Shown one piece after another: positions 52,603 through 61,984 of a DNA stretch of 64,000 nt (its first letter is position 1; the number at the start of each line of letters is the position of its first letter). Source of the DNA: DAXETY01 sp051155755 (GTDB lineage: Bacteria; Desulfobacterota; Desulfobacteria; Desulfobacterales; SG8-13); assembly GCA_051155755.1 (NCBI GenBank), contig DAXETY010000019.1:51022-115021 (forward strand). Reading direction: 5' to 3'. The position numbers and the translations under genes are program-made. The notes beneath the pieces are model-generated. The model was given only the letters and a program-made list of their open reading frames with translations. It made no database searches and was not told where the DNA came from.

Positions 52603-55087
52603 GCGGTTGTACCGCGAGGTTTCCCACTCCTGGCAACAGGCGGCCGTGTTCTTTTTGTGCGTGGTGCTTTCGGTGGTTACGCTGGCATCGGTCAATGGAT
52701 TCGCTTCCGGGGTGGCAGCGGTATTGGCCCAGGATGCCCGCGCCTTGCACGCAGGCGACATCATCGTGCAATCCCGCCAGCCGTTCTCCGACGCGCTGGA
52801 ACGCGCCGTCGAACAAGTTCAGGCCGAAGGGCGCATGCAAACCGCCCGTTACTGGGAATTTTATTCGGTCGTACAAACACCGGGAGACGAGGGCGCTTTG
52901 CTGGCGGACATCAAGGTGGTCGAGGACGGTTATCCGTTCTATGGCCGCTGTATTCTGGAATCCGGCCGGCCGTTCTCCGAAGAATTGCGCAGCGGTTCGA
53001 TTATCGTGGAACGGGCGCTGCTGGAACGACTGGGCATTGCCGTCGGAGACAGACTGAAAATCGGCCGGGCCGAACTGGCTGTGGCCGATGTGCTGGTGCA
53101 GGAGCCCGATCGACCCGTGAGCGTTTTTTCCTTCGGTCCCCGCATTTTCGTGTCCCGTTCCGATCTTGAGCGTCTGGAGTTGATCGAACAGCGCAGCCGG
53201 GTACGATATGTTCTGTTGGGAAAGGTCATCGGTGCCGACGATCCGGAAGCGCTGGCAGCAAGATTGCAGCAGGCTGCCGACCCCGTGCAGGAGCGGGTGG
53301 AGACCTACCGCACCGCTCGCTCGGGTGTGAAGCGCTTTATGGATAATTTTGTGTTTTTTTTGAACCTGGTCGGCGTATTCACGCTGATTCTGGCCGGCAT
53401 CGGCATCCACTGCGCCTTGAGTGCCTATCTCCGGGAAAAAACCGGCACCATTGCCGTGATGAAAACCTTGGGGGCGACGGCCGGCTTCATCATCACGCGC
53501 CATGGATTGGCCCTGCTGTCGATCGCCATTGGCGGCACCCTGGTGGGGCTGATCCTGGCGGCGGTCCTGCAGTCCGTGCTGCCGGTCTGGCTGTCGAACT
53601 TTCTACCGCCGAGCCCCGGCCTGACTTTGCCCTGGGGCGCTCTGGCGGAAGGATTCGCGCTGGGTGTCGGAGCCGTTGCGCTGTTTGCGTTTCTGCCACT
53701 GTATCGCATTCAATCCATCAAACCGGCGTTTATCTTCCGCAACGAAACGGTCCCGCCCCCGCGAAACGTCGTTTATCGATCGGCGCTGGCGGCAGTGGCT
53801 GCGCTGTTGATCGGATTGATCCTGTGGCAGTTGAAGGAGGTGAAAACCGGACTGGTTTTTGTCCTGGGTGCCGCCGGTTTTCTGGTGGCCGTCGCCGTTC
53901 TGGTCAGCGCGTTGATGGCCTTGCTGCGGCGGATTCGCCGCGGCCCGCTGATCATGCGCCAGGCCCTGCGGGGACTGTTTCGACCCCGCAGTGCGACGCG
54001 CTCGATCCTCGTCACGCTGACGGCCGCCCTGACCGTGTTGTTGACCCTGGTTCTGGTGGAAGAGAATCTGGACCGCAGCTTCATCCAATCGTATCCGCCG
54101 AATTCACCCAATCTGTTCTTTATCGACATCCAACCGGACCAGGTGGAAGCGTTCGCACAGGTGCTGGATCGACCGGCCCGGTACCATCCGATCGTCCGGG
54201 CCCGGATCGTATCGGTGAACGGCGAAGCCGTCGACCGCAACCGGACGCGGCAGCCAAAACGGGGAGACAGCCTGACACGCACCTTCAACCTGACGTTTCG
54301 AACCGATCTGCTGGAAGACGAAACCATTGTCGACGGCCGGGGGCTGTTTGGTGCCGACGGGTCTGAAAATCAGGTGTCGGTTCTGGATACCGCCGCCGAA
54401 TTGGCCGGTGTCGAGATCGGCGACCGCATGGTTTTCCGCATTCAGGGCGTGCCGCTGGAAGCCCGGGTTTCCAGTATCCGCACCCGGACCTCCGAATCGA
54501 TTCGTCCCTTTTTCTATTTTGTATTTCCGCCAACGCTTTTGGCCGAAGCACCCCACACCTTTTTCACGGCCGTTCGGGTGGAGGCCGATCGAATCGGTGC
54601 ACTGCAGGGGCGGCTGGCATCCGAGTTTCCAAATGTGACCGCCGTGGACATGAGCAGTGTGATCCGGCGTTTCGGCGAAGTTGCGCAGCGTTTGTCGACG
54701 GTCGTGCGTTTTTTTACGTTGCTCAGCATACCGGCCGGAATGCTGATCGTCGCCAGTTCGGTTTTTGCCACCCGGCTTGCGAGGACGCGCGAGGCGGTAT
54801 ACTATCAGGTTCTTGGAGCCCGGAATGCGTTCGTTCGCAAGGTGTTTTTGGTGGAAAGCCTGACGCTGGGACTCGCCGCCAGCCTGCCGGCGCTGATTTT
54901 TGCCGAAACAGCCGCATGGCTGATCATCACCCGCGGCTTCGAAATACCGTTTGTCCCGCTGATTGGAACCGCACTGGGGTTGGCAGCCGCGGCGACCATT
55001 CTGGTGACCCTGGTGGCGCTGATCCCTTCCTGGTCGATTCTGCGCGTCAAGCCGGTGGTGTTCCTCAGACAACAGACTCAGGAGTGA
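52589..55087 (+). CDS. FtsX-type ABC transporter permease (YbbP type)
   Basis: An 832-residue membrane protein with the double FtsX/MacB layout of YbbP: an N-terminal helix (AAVFFLCVVLSVVTLASVNG), a large periplasmic domain, a group of helices (about 250-450), a second periplasmic domain, and a final group ending near KPVVFLRQ. About ten helices are likely. It should form a mechanotransmission-type exporter with the ATPase upstream. The start is ATG 52589 or GTG 52577. It overlaps the esterase gene by one base (TGATG), so all three are coupled. Confidence 0.9.
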   Translation: MRTVKRLYREVSHSWQQAAVFFLCVVLSVVTLASVNGFASGVAAVLAQDARALHAGDIIVQSRQPFSDALERAVEQVQAEGRMQTARYWEFYSVVQTPGDEGALLADIKVVEDGYPFYGRCILESGRPFSEELRSGSIIVERALLERLGIAVGDRLKIGRAELAVADVLVQEPDRPVSVFSFGPRIFVSRSDLERLELIEQRSRVRYVLLGKVIGADDPEALAARLQQAADPVQERVETYRTARSGVKRFMDNFVFFLNLVGVFTLILAGIGIHCALSAYLREKTGTIAVMKTLGATAGFIITRHGLALLSIAIGGTLVGLILAAVLQSVLPVWLSNFLPPSPGLTLPWGALAEGFALGVGAVALFAFLPLYRIQSIKPAFIFRNETVPPPRNVVYRSALAAVAALLIGLILWQLKEVKTGLVFVLGAAGFLVAVAVLVSALMALLRRIRRGPLIMRQALRGLFRPRSATRSILVTLTAALTVLLTLVLVEENLDRSFIQSYPPNSPNLFFIDIQPDQVEAFAQVLDRPARYHPIVRARIVSVNGEAVDRNRTRQPKRGDSLTRTFNLTFRTDLLEDETIVDGRGLFGADGSENQVSVLDTAAELAGVEIGDRMVFRIQGVPLEARVSSIRTRTSESIRPFFYFVFPPTLLAEAPHTFFTAVRVEADRIGALQGRLASEFPNVTAVDMSSVIRRFGEVAQRLSTVVRFFTLLSIPAGMLIVASSVFATRLARTREAVYYQVLGARNAFVRKVFLVESLTLGLAASLPALIFAETAAWLIITRGFEIPFVPLIGTALGLAAAATILVTLVALIPSWSILRVKPVVFLRQQTQE

Positions 55088-55773
55088 TGCTCGTGAAATG
55101 GCCGATTTGGACGAGAATACCGGTACTGGTCCTTGCGTTGATGACTGCCGGCTGCGGCTCGCAGACGGAAGGATCACCGGAAGCGGAAAACCGCTCGCAG
55201 CCGCCGGAAGGGGTGATCGTGGCCATGGGCGACAGCCTGACCGAAGGCCTTGGCGTACCGGAGGCCGACAGTTATCCGGCCGTGTTGCAGCAGATGCTCG
55301 AAGAGCGGGGGATTCACTGGAGAGTGATGAATGCCGGTATCAGCGGAGAGACTTCCAGCGGCGCTCGCTCCCGATTGGATTGGGTAATGAAACTGAAGCC
55401 GGACATCGTAATTCTGGAAACCGGGGCCAACGATGCCCTGAGAGGGTTGCCGCCGGAGAATATTTTTGAAAACATCGATGCCATCGTGACCGAGCTGAAG
55501 GCCCGCAGCGTGACGGTCGTATTGGCCGGAATGAAGATTCACCCCAATTTCGGTCCCGAATACAGCCGCAATTTTGCCGATATCTACGAGCGTGTCGCCC
55601 GCGAACACGATATCATTCGAATGCCTTTTTTCCTGGAAGGGGTTGCCGGTCGATCGGAGCTGAACCGCGCCGACGGCCTGCACCCCAATGCGGCCGGGTA
55701 TCGTGAGGTGGCCCGACAGGTGCTGCCGTATGTGCTCGATGCCATCGAGCGGCACCGGAGCCAAGGCGCTTAA
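55087..55773 (+). CDS. SGNH-family lipoprotein esterase (TesA-like)
   Basis: A 228-residue GDSL hydrolase. The blocks are GDSLTEGLG (nucleophile Ser), NAGISGETSSG, LETGANDALRG and DGLHPNAAG (catalytic Asp and His). The N-terminus has a lipoprotein signal (VLALMTAGC lipobox, Cys near residue 23), so it is anchored to a membrane in the periplasm. CAGGAG precedes ATG 55087. E. coli TesA is a multifunctional acyl-CoA thioesterase and arylesterase beside ybbA-ybbP, and the same order supports that relationship here. The natural substrate is unknown. Confidence 0.92.
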   Translation: MLVKWPIWTRIPVLVLALMTAGCGSQTEGSPEAENRSQPPEGVIVAMGDSLTEGLGVPEADSYPAVLQQMLEERGIHWRVMNAGISGETSSGARSRLDWVMKLKPDIVILETGANDALRGLPPENIFENIDAIVTELKARSVTVVLAGMKIHPNFGPEYSRNFADIYERVAREHDIIRMPFFLEGVAGRSELNRADGLHPNAAGYREVARQVLPYVLDAIERHRSQGA

Positions 55774-55880
55774 GACGCCGGAAAAACACCGCCGGGATCC
55801 TTGGGACGGATGGATCCGGCCGACAGCCATCGACCGCCTGCCCGCTATCTCGGGGGGCGAACCGACGACCGGTTGCCATA

Positions 55881-56228
55881 ATGGGAAAAAAACGTGCAGT
55901 GGCCGGCCCAGGCCCCTATGCCTATGATCTGGAAGAAACCGATATCCGTCGGGAGCGGGACAGGGCGCGGGCATTGCGTCAGAGTCAGTGGTGGAAACGG
56001 CGGCTGGCCAAAGGGGTTTGTCAGTATTGCGGATGCTCCGTCCCGCCCGGTGATCTGACCATGGATCACATCGTACCGATAGCCCGGGGCGGACGCACCA
56101 CCCGGGGCAATGTGGTGGCGGCATGCAAAGCATGCAACCGTAAAAAGAAACAGATGCTGCCCACCGAGTGGGCCGCCTACCTGGAGTCGATGCGAAATGA
56201 TTCTGAAAAAGCCCCGGATTCGAAATGA
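55881..56228 (+). CDS. HNH endonuclease-domain protein
   Basis: A 115-residue protein with a zinc-bound HNH motif: CQYCG and later CKACNRKK around MDHIVPIARGGRTTRGNVV, which includes the catalytic His and Asn. The N-terminal 45 residues are charged. Small HNH proteins of this kind are common, and their substrate is usually unknown. ATG at 55881 has no strong ribosome site. It lies 107 bases after tesA and 103 before dksA, on the same strand. There is no restriction-modification or phage context around it. Confidence 0.85.
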   Translation: MGKKRAVAGPGPYAYDLEETDIRRERDRARALRQSQWWKRRLAKGVCQYCGCSVPPGDLTMDHIVPIARGGRTTRGNVVAACKACNRKKKQMLPTEWAAYLESMRNDSEKAPDSK

Positions 56229-56331
56229 TTTCCCACTTGTAAAATGGTTTTTCTTCTTTACACAGGCGTCAAATGTTGATATTTATTTTTCTTTTCGGAA
56301 CAGGGGATTGCGACAATAGGAAGCGTTAGCG

Positions 56332-56694
56332 ATGAAAAAAAAGGATGTAGAATATTTTAAAGAGTTTCTCACGCAACAACTGGAAGAGCTGCTCAATCAG
56401 GCAGACGATACCGTTTCCGGTATGACCGATCCGAAAGAGAATTTTCCCGATCCCACCGACCGGGCTTCCCTTGAGGCAGATCGCAATTTCATGCTCCGTA
56501 TCCGGGACCGCGAGCACAAACTGATCAAAAAAATAAAAAAGGCCCTGGAGCGGATTGAAAACGGGACGTTCGGCATCTGCGAATCCTGCGGCGAAGAGAT
56601 CTCGATCAAGCGGTTGAAGGCCAGGCCGGTGACTTCTCACTGTATCGAATGCAAGTCCAAAGAAGAGGCGCTGGAAAAGGCCCTTGGATTGTAA
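56332..56694 (+). CDS. dksA: RNA polymerase-binding transcription factor DksA
   Basis: A 120-residue DksA/TraR protein. The coiled-coil N-terminal half (KEFLTQQLEELLNQADDTV) reaches into the secondary channel of RNA polymerase and has the acidic tip residues (FPDPTDRAS). The C-terminal zinc finger has CESCGEEI and HCIECK. It works with ppGpp to adjust rRNA and stress promoters. AGGAAG precedes the ATG by about 8 bases. Its stop codon overlaps the start of the PHP-RNase III fusion gene, so the two are linked in expression. Confidence 0.95.
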   Translation: MKKKDVEYFKEFLTQQLEELLNQADDTVSGMTDPKENFPDPTDRASLEADRNFMLRIRDREHKLIKKIKKALERIENGTFGICESCGEEISIKRLKARPVTSHCIECKSKEEALEKALGL

Positions 56695-58300
56695 TCGAGG
56701 TTTGAGGATCGATCTTCATATCCACTCGACGGCTTCCGACGGTACCCTCACGCCGTCGGAGATTGTTGCGGCAGCCAAGAAACAGGGACTGGCCGCGATT
56801 TCAATCACCGATCACGATACGCTGGCAGGTTCCCGGGAAGCGCTCGAGATCGGTGAGCGTTCGTTCGATTTTCTGACCGGCGTTGAAATCAGTGCGGCAC
56901 CGCCGCCCGGTGCTCCCTGTTCGGGAAGTTTCCATATCCTGGGCTACGGAATCGATCTCGACGAACCGTTGCTCAACCAGACGCTGACCCTCCTGCAGAA
57001 CGCCCGGCGCAATCGCAACCCAGCCATTATCCAGCGCCTGGTCGGGCTGGGTTTCGACATCTCCATGGATGAGGTGTGCGGCATTGCCGGCAACGCCCAA
57101 ATCGGACGCCCGCACATCGCCCTTGCGATGCTGCAAAAAGGCTTTGTGGGCAGTATTGACGAAGCCTTCGATCGATATCTGGGCCATGGTCAACCGGCTT
57201 ACGTCGACAAATATCGCATCCCCTGTGCCCAGGCCCTTCAAATCATCCGCAACGCCGGCGGCATTCCGGTGCTGGCGCATCCCTTCCTGCTCAACATCCA
57301 GGATCGCCATCAGATGGAGCAGCTGATCGCTTCCCTGGTATCGATGGGATTGATCGGCATCGAGGTGTTCTACCCGGAGCATCCACCCGAGGCAACCGCA
57401 TTTTACCAGGAACTCGCCGAGCGTTTCGGTCTCTTGATGACCGGCGGTACCGATTTTCACGGGAATTTGAATCCGGAGATCCGGATGGGGTGTGCAAACG
57501 GAGATTTCAGCGTTCCCTATGAACTTTACCGGCAACTGGTTGGGCGGTTGGCGGAAACGGGTTCCGCCGTTGCGCCTGCGGCCGGCGGCGGCAGTGATTC
57601 CGGGGACCTGCAGTCGCTGTGCAGGAACCTCAAATATGATTTTCACGATGCGGCTCTGATTCGAGAAGCGCTTTGCCACAGCTCCTTCGCCAACGAGCAG
57701 GCCGACCCCCGCATTCGCGACAACGAACGCTTCGAATTTCTGGGCGATGCGGTACTGAATCTGATCGTCGGCCACCGACTGATGCAGCGTTATCCCCATC
57801 TGCGGGAGGGAGAGCTTTCCAGAATGCGTGCCAACCTGGTCAATGAGGTCCGGCTGGCCGATGTAGCCCGCAATCTCGACCTCGGACCCCACATCCAGCT
57901 CGGTCGCGGCGAACGCCAGACCGGGGGACAGGACAAAAATTCAATTCTGGCCAACACCTTTGAAGCGGTGGTGGCCGCCGTGTATCTTGACGGCGGGTTT
58001 GATGTCGCCTTCAATGTGGTGGATCGGCACATGGGGGCGCTGCTGGACGCCGAGATCGCCGCCGAAACCCATCGCGACTACAAGAGCCGACTACAGGAAC
58101 TGGTGCAGCTTCTCCACCACGAAACCCCGAACTACCAGGTGATTTTCGAAGAGGGTCCGGACCACGACAAGACTTTCGGCGTCGAAATGCGGGTTCGGGA
58201 CTTGAAAACCGAGGGTACCGGCAAAAGCAAAAAACTGGCCGAACAGGACGCCGCCAGAAAAGCCCTGGAAATACTGCAGAAACCCTCATCCGGCCCCTGA
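56684..58300 (+). CDS. PHP phosphoesterase fused to ribonuclease III
   Basis: A 538-residue protein in one uninterrupted frame. Residues 8-290 form a PHP domain of the YciV/TrpH (RNase AM) type: DLHIHSTASDG, SITDHDT, GRPHI, LAHPF and GGTDFHG. Residues 293-308 are a Gly/Ala/Ser linker. Residues 310-455 are RNase III, with the signature NERFEFLGDAVL and later NTFEAVVAAVYLDGG. About 465-532 is the double-strand RNA-binding domain, with TEGTGKSKKLAEQDAA. RNase III cleaves precursor rRNA, and RNase AM trims rRNA 5' ends, so the fusion would join two steps of rRNA maturation. Start TTG 56684 overlaps dksA by 11 bases; TTG 56702 is an alternative. I see no frameshift. Confidence 0.9.
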   Translation: MDCNRGLRIDLHIHSTASDGTLTPSEIVAAAKKQGLAAISITDHDTLAGSREALEIGERSFDFLTGVEISAAPPPGAPCSGSFHILGYGIDLDEPLLNQTLTLLQNARRNRNPAIIQRLVGLGFDISMDEVCGIAGNAQIGRPHIALAMLQKGFVGSIDEAFDRYLGHGQPAYVDKYRIPCAQALQIIRNAGGIPVLAHPFLLNIQDRHQMEQLIASLVSMGLIGIEVFYPEHPPEATAFYQELAERFGLLMTGGTDFHGNLNPEIRMGCANGDFSVPYELYRQLVGRLAETGSAVAPAAGGGSDSGDLQSLCRNLKYDFHDAALIREALCHSSFANEQADPRIRDNERFEFLGDAVLNLIVGHRLMQRYPHLREGELSRMRANLVNEVRLADVARNLDLGPHIQLGRGERQTGGQDKNSILANTFEAVVAAVYLDGGFDVAFNVVDRHMGALLDAEIAAETHRDYKSRLQELVQLLHHETPNYQVIFEEGPDHDKTFGVEMRVRDLKTEGTGKSKKLAEQDAARKALEILQKPSSGP

Positions 58301-58326
58301 ATGGCCCCGCCCAGGGGGTGGTTCTT

Positions 58327-59418
58327 TTGAACGCCTCGAGCAAGCCACTGATCGTTCCCGTGTTTTTGCCCCACCAGGGGTGCCCCCACCGCTGCGTGTT
58401 TTGTAATCAGTATCGGATTACCGCCGCTTCCGGTCCTCCACCCCGCCTGCAATCGCTGAAAGCCGAGATCGAGCGGTTTTTGTCTTTCGGCGGCAAGGAT
58501 CGCTCACCCACCCAGATCGCATTTTTTGGCGGCAACTTTCTCGGACAGCGCCCCGATCGAATTGAGCGACTGCTGGATCTTGCCGGAGCGTTTGTTCAAT
58601 CCGGCCGGGCGGACGGCATCCGGTTTTCCACCCGTCCGGACTCGATCACCCCGGATCGGATCGCGGCCCTGAAATCCTATCCGGTCACCGATGTGGAACT
58701 CGGGGTTCAATCCATGGATGATGCCGTGCTGCGGTGCAGTCGCCGCGGGCACACCGCCGCCGATACCTGTGCGGCCGCCCATCGGATCAAAGCCGCGGGA
58801 TATCGGCTGGGGCTGCAGATGATGGTGGGACTGCCCGGTGAAACCGGGCACCATACCTTTGAAACCGCGCGAAAAATTGCCGCCCTGGGTCCGGATTATG
58901 TTCGAATTTACCCGACGCTGGTTCTGGCTGACAGTCCGCTGGCCGACTGGATGCAGGCCGGGCGCTACGATCCCCTGAGCCTGGAGGAAGCACTGGATCG
59001 CGTCCAGGAAACCACCCTTTTTTTTCTCAACCATGGCATTGCGGTGATCCGGATCGGACTGCCGGTGGGCTTCGATTGCGACGGGGTTTTGGCCGGTCCC
59101 CGACACCCGGCCTTCGGTCACCTCGTCCACAGCCGCCTGTTTTTGAAAATGGCTTGCCGTCTTCTGGAAGATTGCGCCGAGCCCCGGCATTCGGTGGCCT
59201 TTTGCGTCCACCCCGGCAGCTATTCCCGAATGCAGGGGCTTCGAAGCCGGAATTTCGTCGAGCTGCGCCGCCGCTTCGGCATCTCTGAGATTCGGCTCAA
59301 TACCGCAGAATCGCTGCCGCCCGACGGACTGCGGCTCGCCGGATCCGCTGCGCCCATCCGGTACCGGGATCTGACCAGCGGCGTGGAAGCATTGAACTTG
59401 CAGCCGGATGCGTTTTGA
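58327..59418 (+). CDS. Radical SAM protein (Elp3/YhcC-like)
   Basis: A 363-residue radical SAM enzyme with the cluster motif PHQGCPHRCVFCNQYR (CxxxCxxC). It also has GGNFLG, a glycine-rich ELGVQSMDD, and GLQMMVGLPGETG. The arrangement resembles Elp3-type radical SAM domains, but there is no acetyltransferase domain. The function is unknown; RNA modification is one possibility. I prefer the TTG at 58327, with GGGGG 8 bases upstream, to the GTG at 58318. It starts 26 bases after the RNase III fusion gene, so it may be part of the dksA-RNase III unit. Confidence 0.85.
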   Translation: MNASSKPLIVPVFLPHQGCPHRCVFCNQYRITAASGPPPRLQSLKAEIERFLSFGGKDRSPTQIAFFGGNFLGQRPDRIERLLDLAGAFVQSGRADGIRFSTRPDSITPDRIAALKSYPVTDVELGVQSMDDAVLRCSRRGHTAADTCAAAHRIKAAGYRLGLQMMVGLPGETGHHTFETARKIAALGPDYVRIYPTLVLADSPLADWMQAGRYDPLSLEEALDRVQETTLFFLNHGIAVIRIGLPVGFDCDGVLAGPRHPAFGHLVHSRLFLKMACRLLEDCAEPRHSVAFCVHPGSYSRMQGLRSRNFVELRRRFGISEIRLNTAESLPPDGLRLAGSAAPIRYRDLTSGVEALNLQPDAF

Positions 59419-59512
59419 TAAACTGGAAGCGCTCGGCTGGGGGGTTACATGGCAAGAGTGAGCGCAAGGAATATCCTTGCCGGCTGGAACCGAACGGTGG
59501 AATTCTAAATCC

Positions 59513-61984
59513 ATGCGCCTTCGCATCATTTTGCTGGTACTGTCGCTGCTGGCCGTGCTGTCGGTGACGATCGGAAGCTATTTCTATTTTTCCGTGATTC
59601 GCGATGCGGCTTTTCAGGAGGCCGAACGCCAGGCGAAAATGCGCCTGGAGGGATTGACCAAGACCATTGCTTCGTTTTTGACCGATAACACCAGGGTGGT
59701 CCGCGCCCTGGCCGGGATGGAAGAGCTTGCGAATCTGCTGCTGAATCCCGGTCCCGATGCCCTTCAGCGCGCCAATGCCGTCCTGGATCATTTTAACCGT
59801 TCCCTGGAGGCGGATGTCTGCTATCTGATGGATCACCACGGCAACACCATTGCCTCGAGCAACCGGGGGGCGCCGGACAGTTTTGTGGGGCAGAATTTTG
59901 CTTTCCGACCCTATTTTCAAAACGCGATTCGCGGCTGGCCCACATCGTATTTGGCCCTTGTAATTACCTCGCGCAAACGGGGCGTGTACAACAGCTATCC
60001 AATCACGGTCGCATCTTCCGAGACACCGGTCGGCGTTGCGGTGATCAAATCTTCCATCGACGTGATCGAAAACCGCCTCGGGCTGACCAGCGACGACCTG
60101 GTTCTGGTTACCGATCCGAGAGGGGTAATCTTTATTTCCAATCGGGGCGACTGGTTGTTCAAAAGAGCCTGGGAGATCCCGGATGAAGCGATTCAGCGCA
60201 TTGCCGCCGAACGGCAGTTCGGGGCGGGCCCCTGGGAATGGGTTGGACTTACGGCCCATGCGAACGGTCGCGAGGCAACCCTGACCGGGGACCGGTATTT
60301 AATGCACCAGGTGGAAATCGATGGGTTTCCGGGCTGGAAGGTGGTGCATCTGCGAAGCGCCAGCGCACTTTTTCAAGCCGTGTACGGGCCCATCCTGCGA
60401 GTGACCGGACCGGTGGTGATTTCGTTGTGCCTGCTCATCGCCGCTTCGGTGCTGGTGCTGTATCGGAACGCCAGCCAGGAGATCACCCGGCGCCGGCAGG
60501 TGGAAAAAGCCCTGCGGGAAAGCGAAGAGCGATATCGATCACTGTATCACAACACGCCCGCCATGCTGCATTCCATCGACACCGACGGCCGACTGGTCAG
60601 CGTCAGCGATTACTGGGAAGAGGCGCTGGGATATAAACGGCCGGAGGTCATCGGCAAGAAGCTGACCGATTTTATGACCCCCGAATCCCGAAGGTACGCC
60701 GAAGAAACGGTGTTCCCTCAATTCTTTCGAACCGGCTTCTGCAAAGATGTCGCCTATCGGTTCATCGCCAAGAATCGGTCCACCATCGACGTACTGCTGT
60801 CGGCCATTGCCGATCGCGACAACCAGGGGCGCATCGTACGCACCCTGGCGGTGTCGGTGGATGTGACCCGGCGCCGGCAGGCCGAAGAAGCCCTGCGGCA
60901 GGCCAAAGAGGCACTGAGCCGATATTCCAAGGATCTGGAGCGCCAGGTGCAGCTGCGAACCCGGGAAATCGGCAGTATCCTGAAATACACGCCGGCGGTG
61001 GTCTACTTCAAGGACATCGAGGGGCGCTATGTACTGGTGAATTCCCGCTACGAAGAACTTTTCGGCGTGCGCAACGATGCGATTCGGGGCAGGACCGATT
61101 ACGAGATTCTGCCCCACGAGGTGGCCGAACAGTTCCGCGCTCACGACCGGGAAGTGCTTGCCGATCATCGATCCCGCCAGGTGGAAGAGCGCATTCCGCA
61201 ACCCGGAGGAATACGGACGTACCTGTCGGTGAAGTTTCCGGTGTTCGATGAAACCGGCAAGCCTCGCGGCGTGTGCGGTATCGCCACCGACATCACCGCC
61301 GTAAAAAAAGCCCAGGACCAGCTTCGCCGCCTGTCCGGCAGCATTCTGGCCAACCAGGAAAAGGAGCGGGCGGCCATCGCCCGGGAACTCCACGACGAGC
61401 TGGGGCAGGTGCTGACCGCTTTGCGGATGGAGGCGGTATGGATACAGGAAAGAATGCGCCACGGCAATGAAGAATCCGTCCCACAGCGGGCGGAGGCCAT
61501 GTGCCGGCTGATCGACAAAACCATCGGCGATGTCCGCAGCATGGCCTTTCGCCTGCGGCCCGGCATTCTCGACGACTTGGGGCTGGTGGACGCACTGGAG
61601 CAATACACCACGGATTTTGAAAAGCGCTCCGGGATCCCCTGTGTGTTTGACTGCCGGGAAGAACCGCCGGTGCCGGAAACGGTGGCCACCGCGGCCTACC
61701 GCATTACCCAGGAGGCACTTACCAACGTGATCCGGCACGCCGATGCCGGCCGGGTGGAAGTGCGTCTGGGTCGGCACAACGGCCACCTGTTGCTTACGGT
61801 GGAGGACGACGGCCGCGGATTTTCGCCCGACGGGGCCGGAGAAACCGATGGATTGGGTCTGGCCGGCATGCGGGAGCGGGCCGTGCTGGTGGGTGGAATG
61901 CTGGAAATCGATTCCCGTCCCGGTGCCGGAACCCGGATACGGTTTCGGGTGCCCTGCAAACTCGATTCAGGTGAGGCGCGATGA
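59513..61984 (+). CDS. Cache/PAS sensor histidine kinase
   Basis: An 823-residue membrane sensor. A first helix (IILLVLSLLAVLSVTIGSYF) and a second near residue 300 (GPVVISLCLLIAASVLVLY) flank a periplasmic dCache domain like that of DctB. Two PAS domains follow (about 340-460 and 485-610), then a HisKA_3 dimerisation domain with the phosphorylated His627 in ARELHDELGQVLTALRME, and a HATPase with VEDDGRGFSP and DGLGLAGMRERA. It overlaps its response regulator by 4 bases (ATGA). DctB-like Cache domains bind organic acids, so it may control the TRAP gene just downstream. Confidence 0.92.
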   Translation: MRLRIILLVLSLLAVLSVTIGSYFYFSVIRDAAFQEAERQAKMRLEGLTKTIASFLTDNTRVVRALAGMEELANLLLNPGPDALQRANAVLDHFNRSLEADVCYLMDHHGNTIASSNRGAPDSFVGQNFAFRPYFQNAIRGWPTSYLALVITSRKRGVYNSYPITVASSETPVGVAVIKSSIDVIENRLGLTSDDLVLVTDPRGVIFISNRGDWLFKRAWEIPDEAIQRIAAERQFGAGPWEWVGLTAHANGREATLTGDRYLMHQVEIDGFPGWKVVHLRSASALFQAVYGPILRVTGPVVISLCLLIAASVLVLYRNASQEITRRRQVEKALRESEERYRSLYHNTPAMLHSIDTDGRLVSVSDYWEEALGYKRPEVIGKKLTDFMTPESRRYAEETVFPQFFRTGFCKDVAYRFIAKNRSTIDVLLSAIADRDNQGRIVRTLAVSVDVTRRRQAEEALRQAKEALSRYSKDLERQVQLRTREIGSILKYTPAVVYFKDIEGRYVLVNSRYEELFGVRNDAIRGRTDYEILPHEVAEQFRAHDREVLADHRSRQVEERIPQPGGIRTYLSVKFPVFDETGKPRGVCGIATDITAVKKAQDQLRRLSGSILANQEKERAAIARELHDELGQVLTALRMEAVWIQERMRHGNEESVPQRAEAMCRLIDKTIGDVRSMAFRLRPGILDDLGLVDALEQYTTDFEKRSGIPCVFDCREEPPVPETVATAAYRITQEALTNVIRHADAGRVEVRLGRHNGHLLLTVEDDGRGFSPDGAGETDGLGLAGMRERAVLVGGMLEIDSRPGAGTRIRFRVPCKLDSGEAR

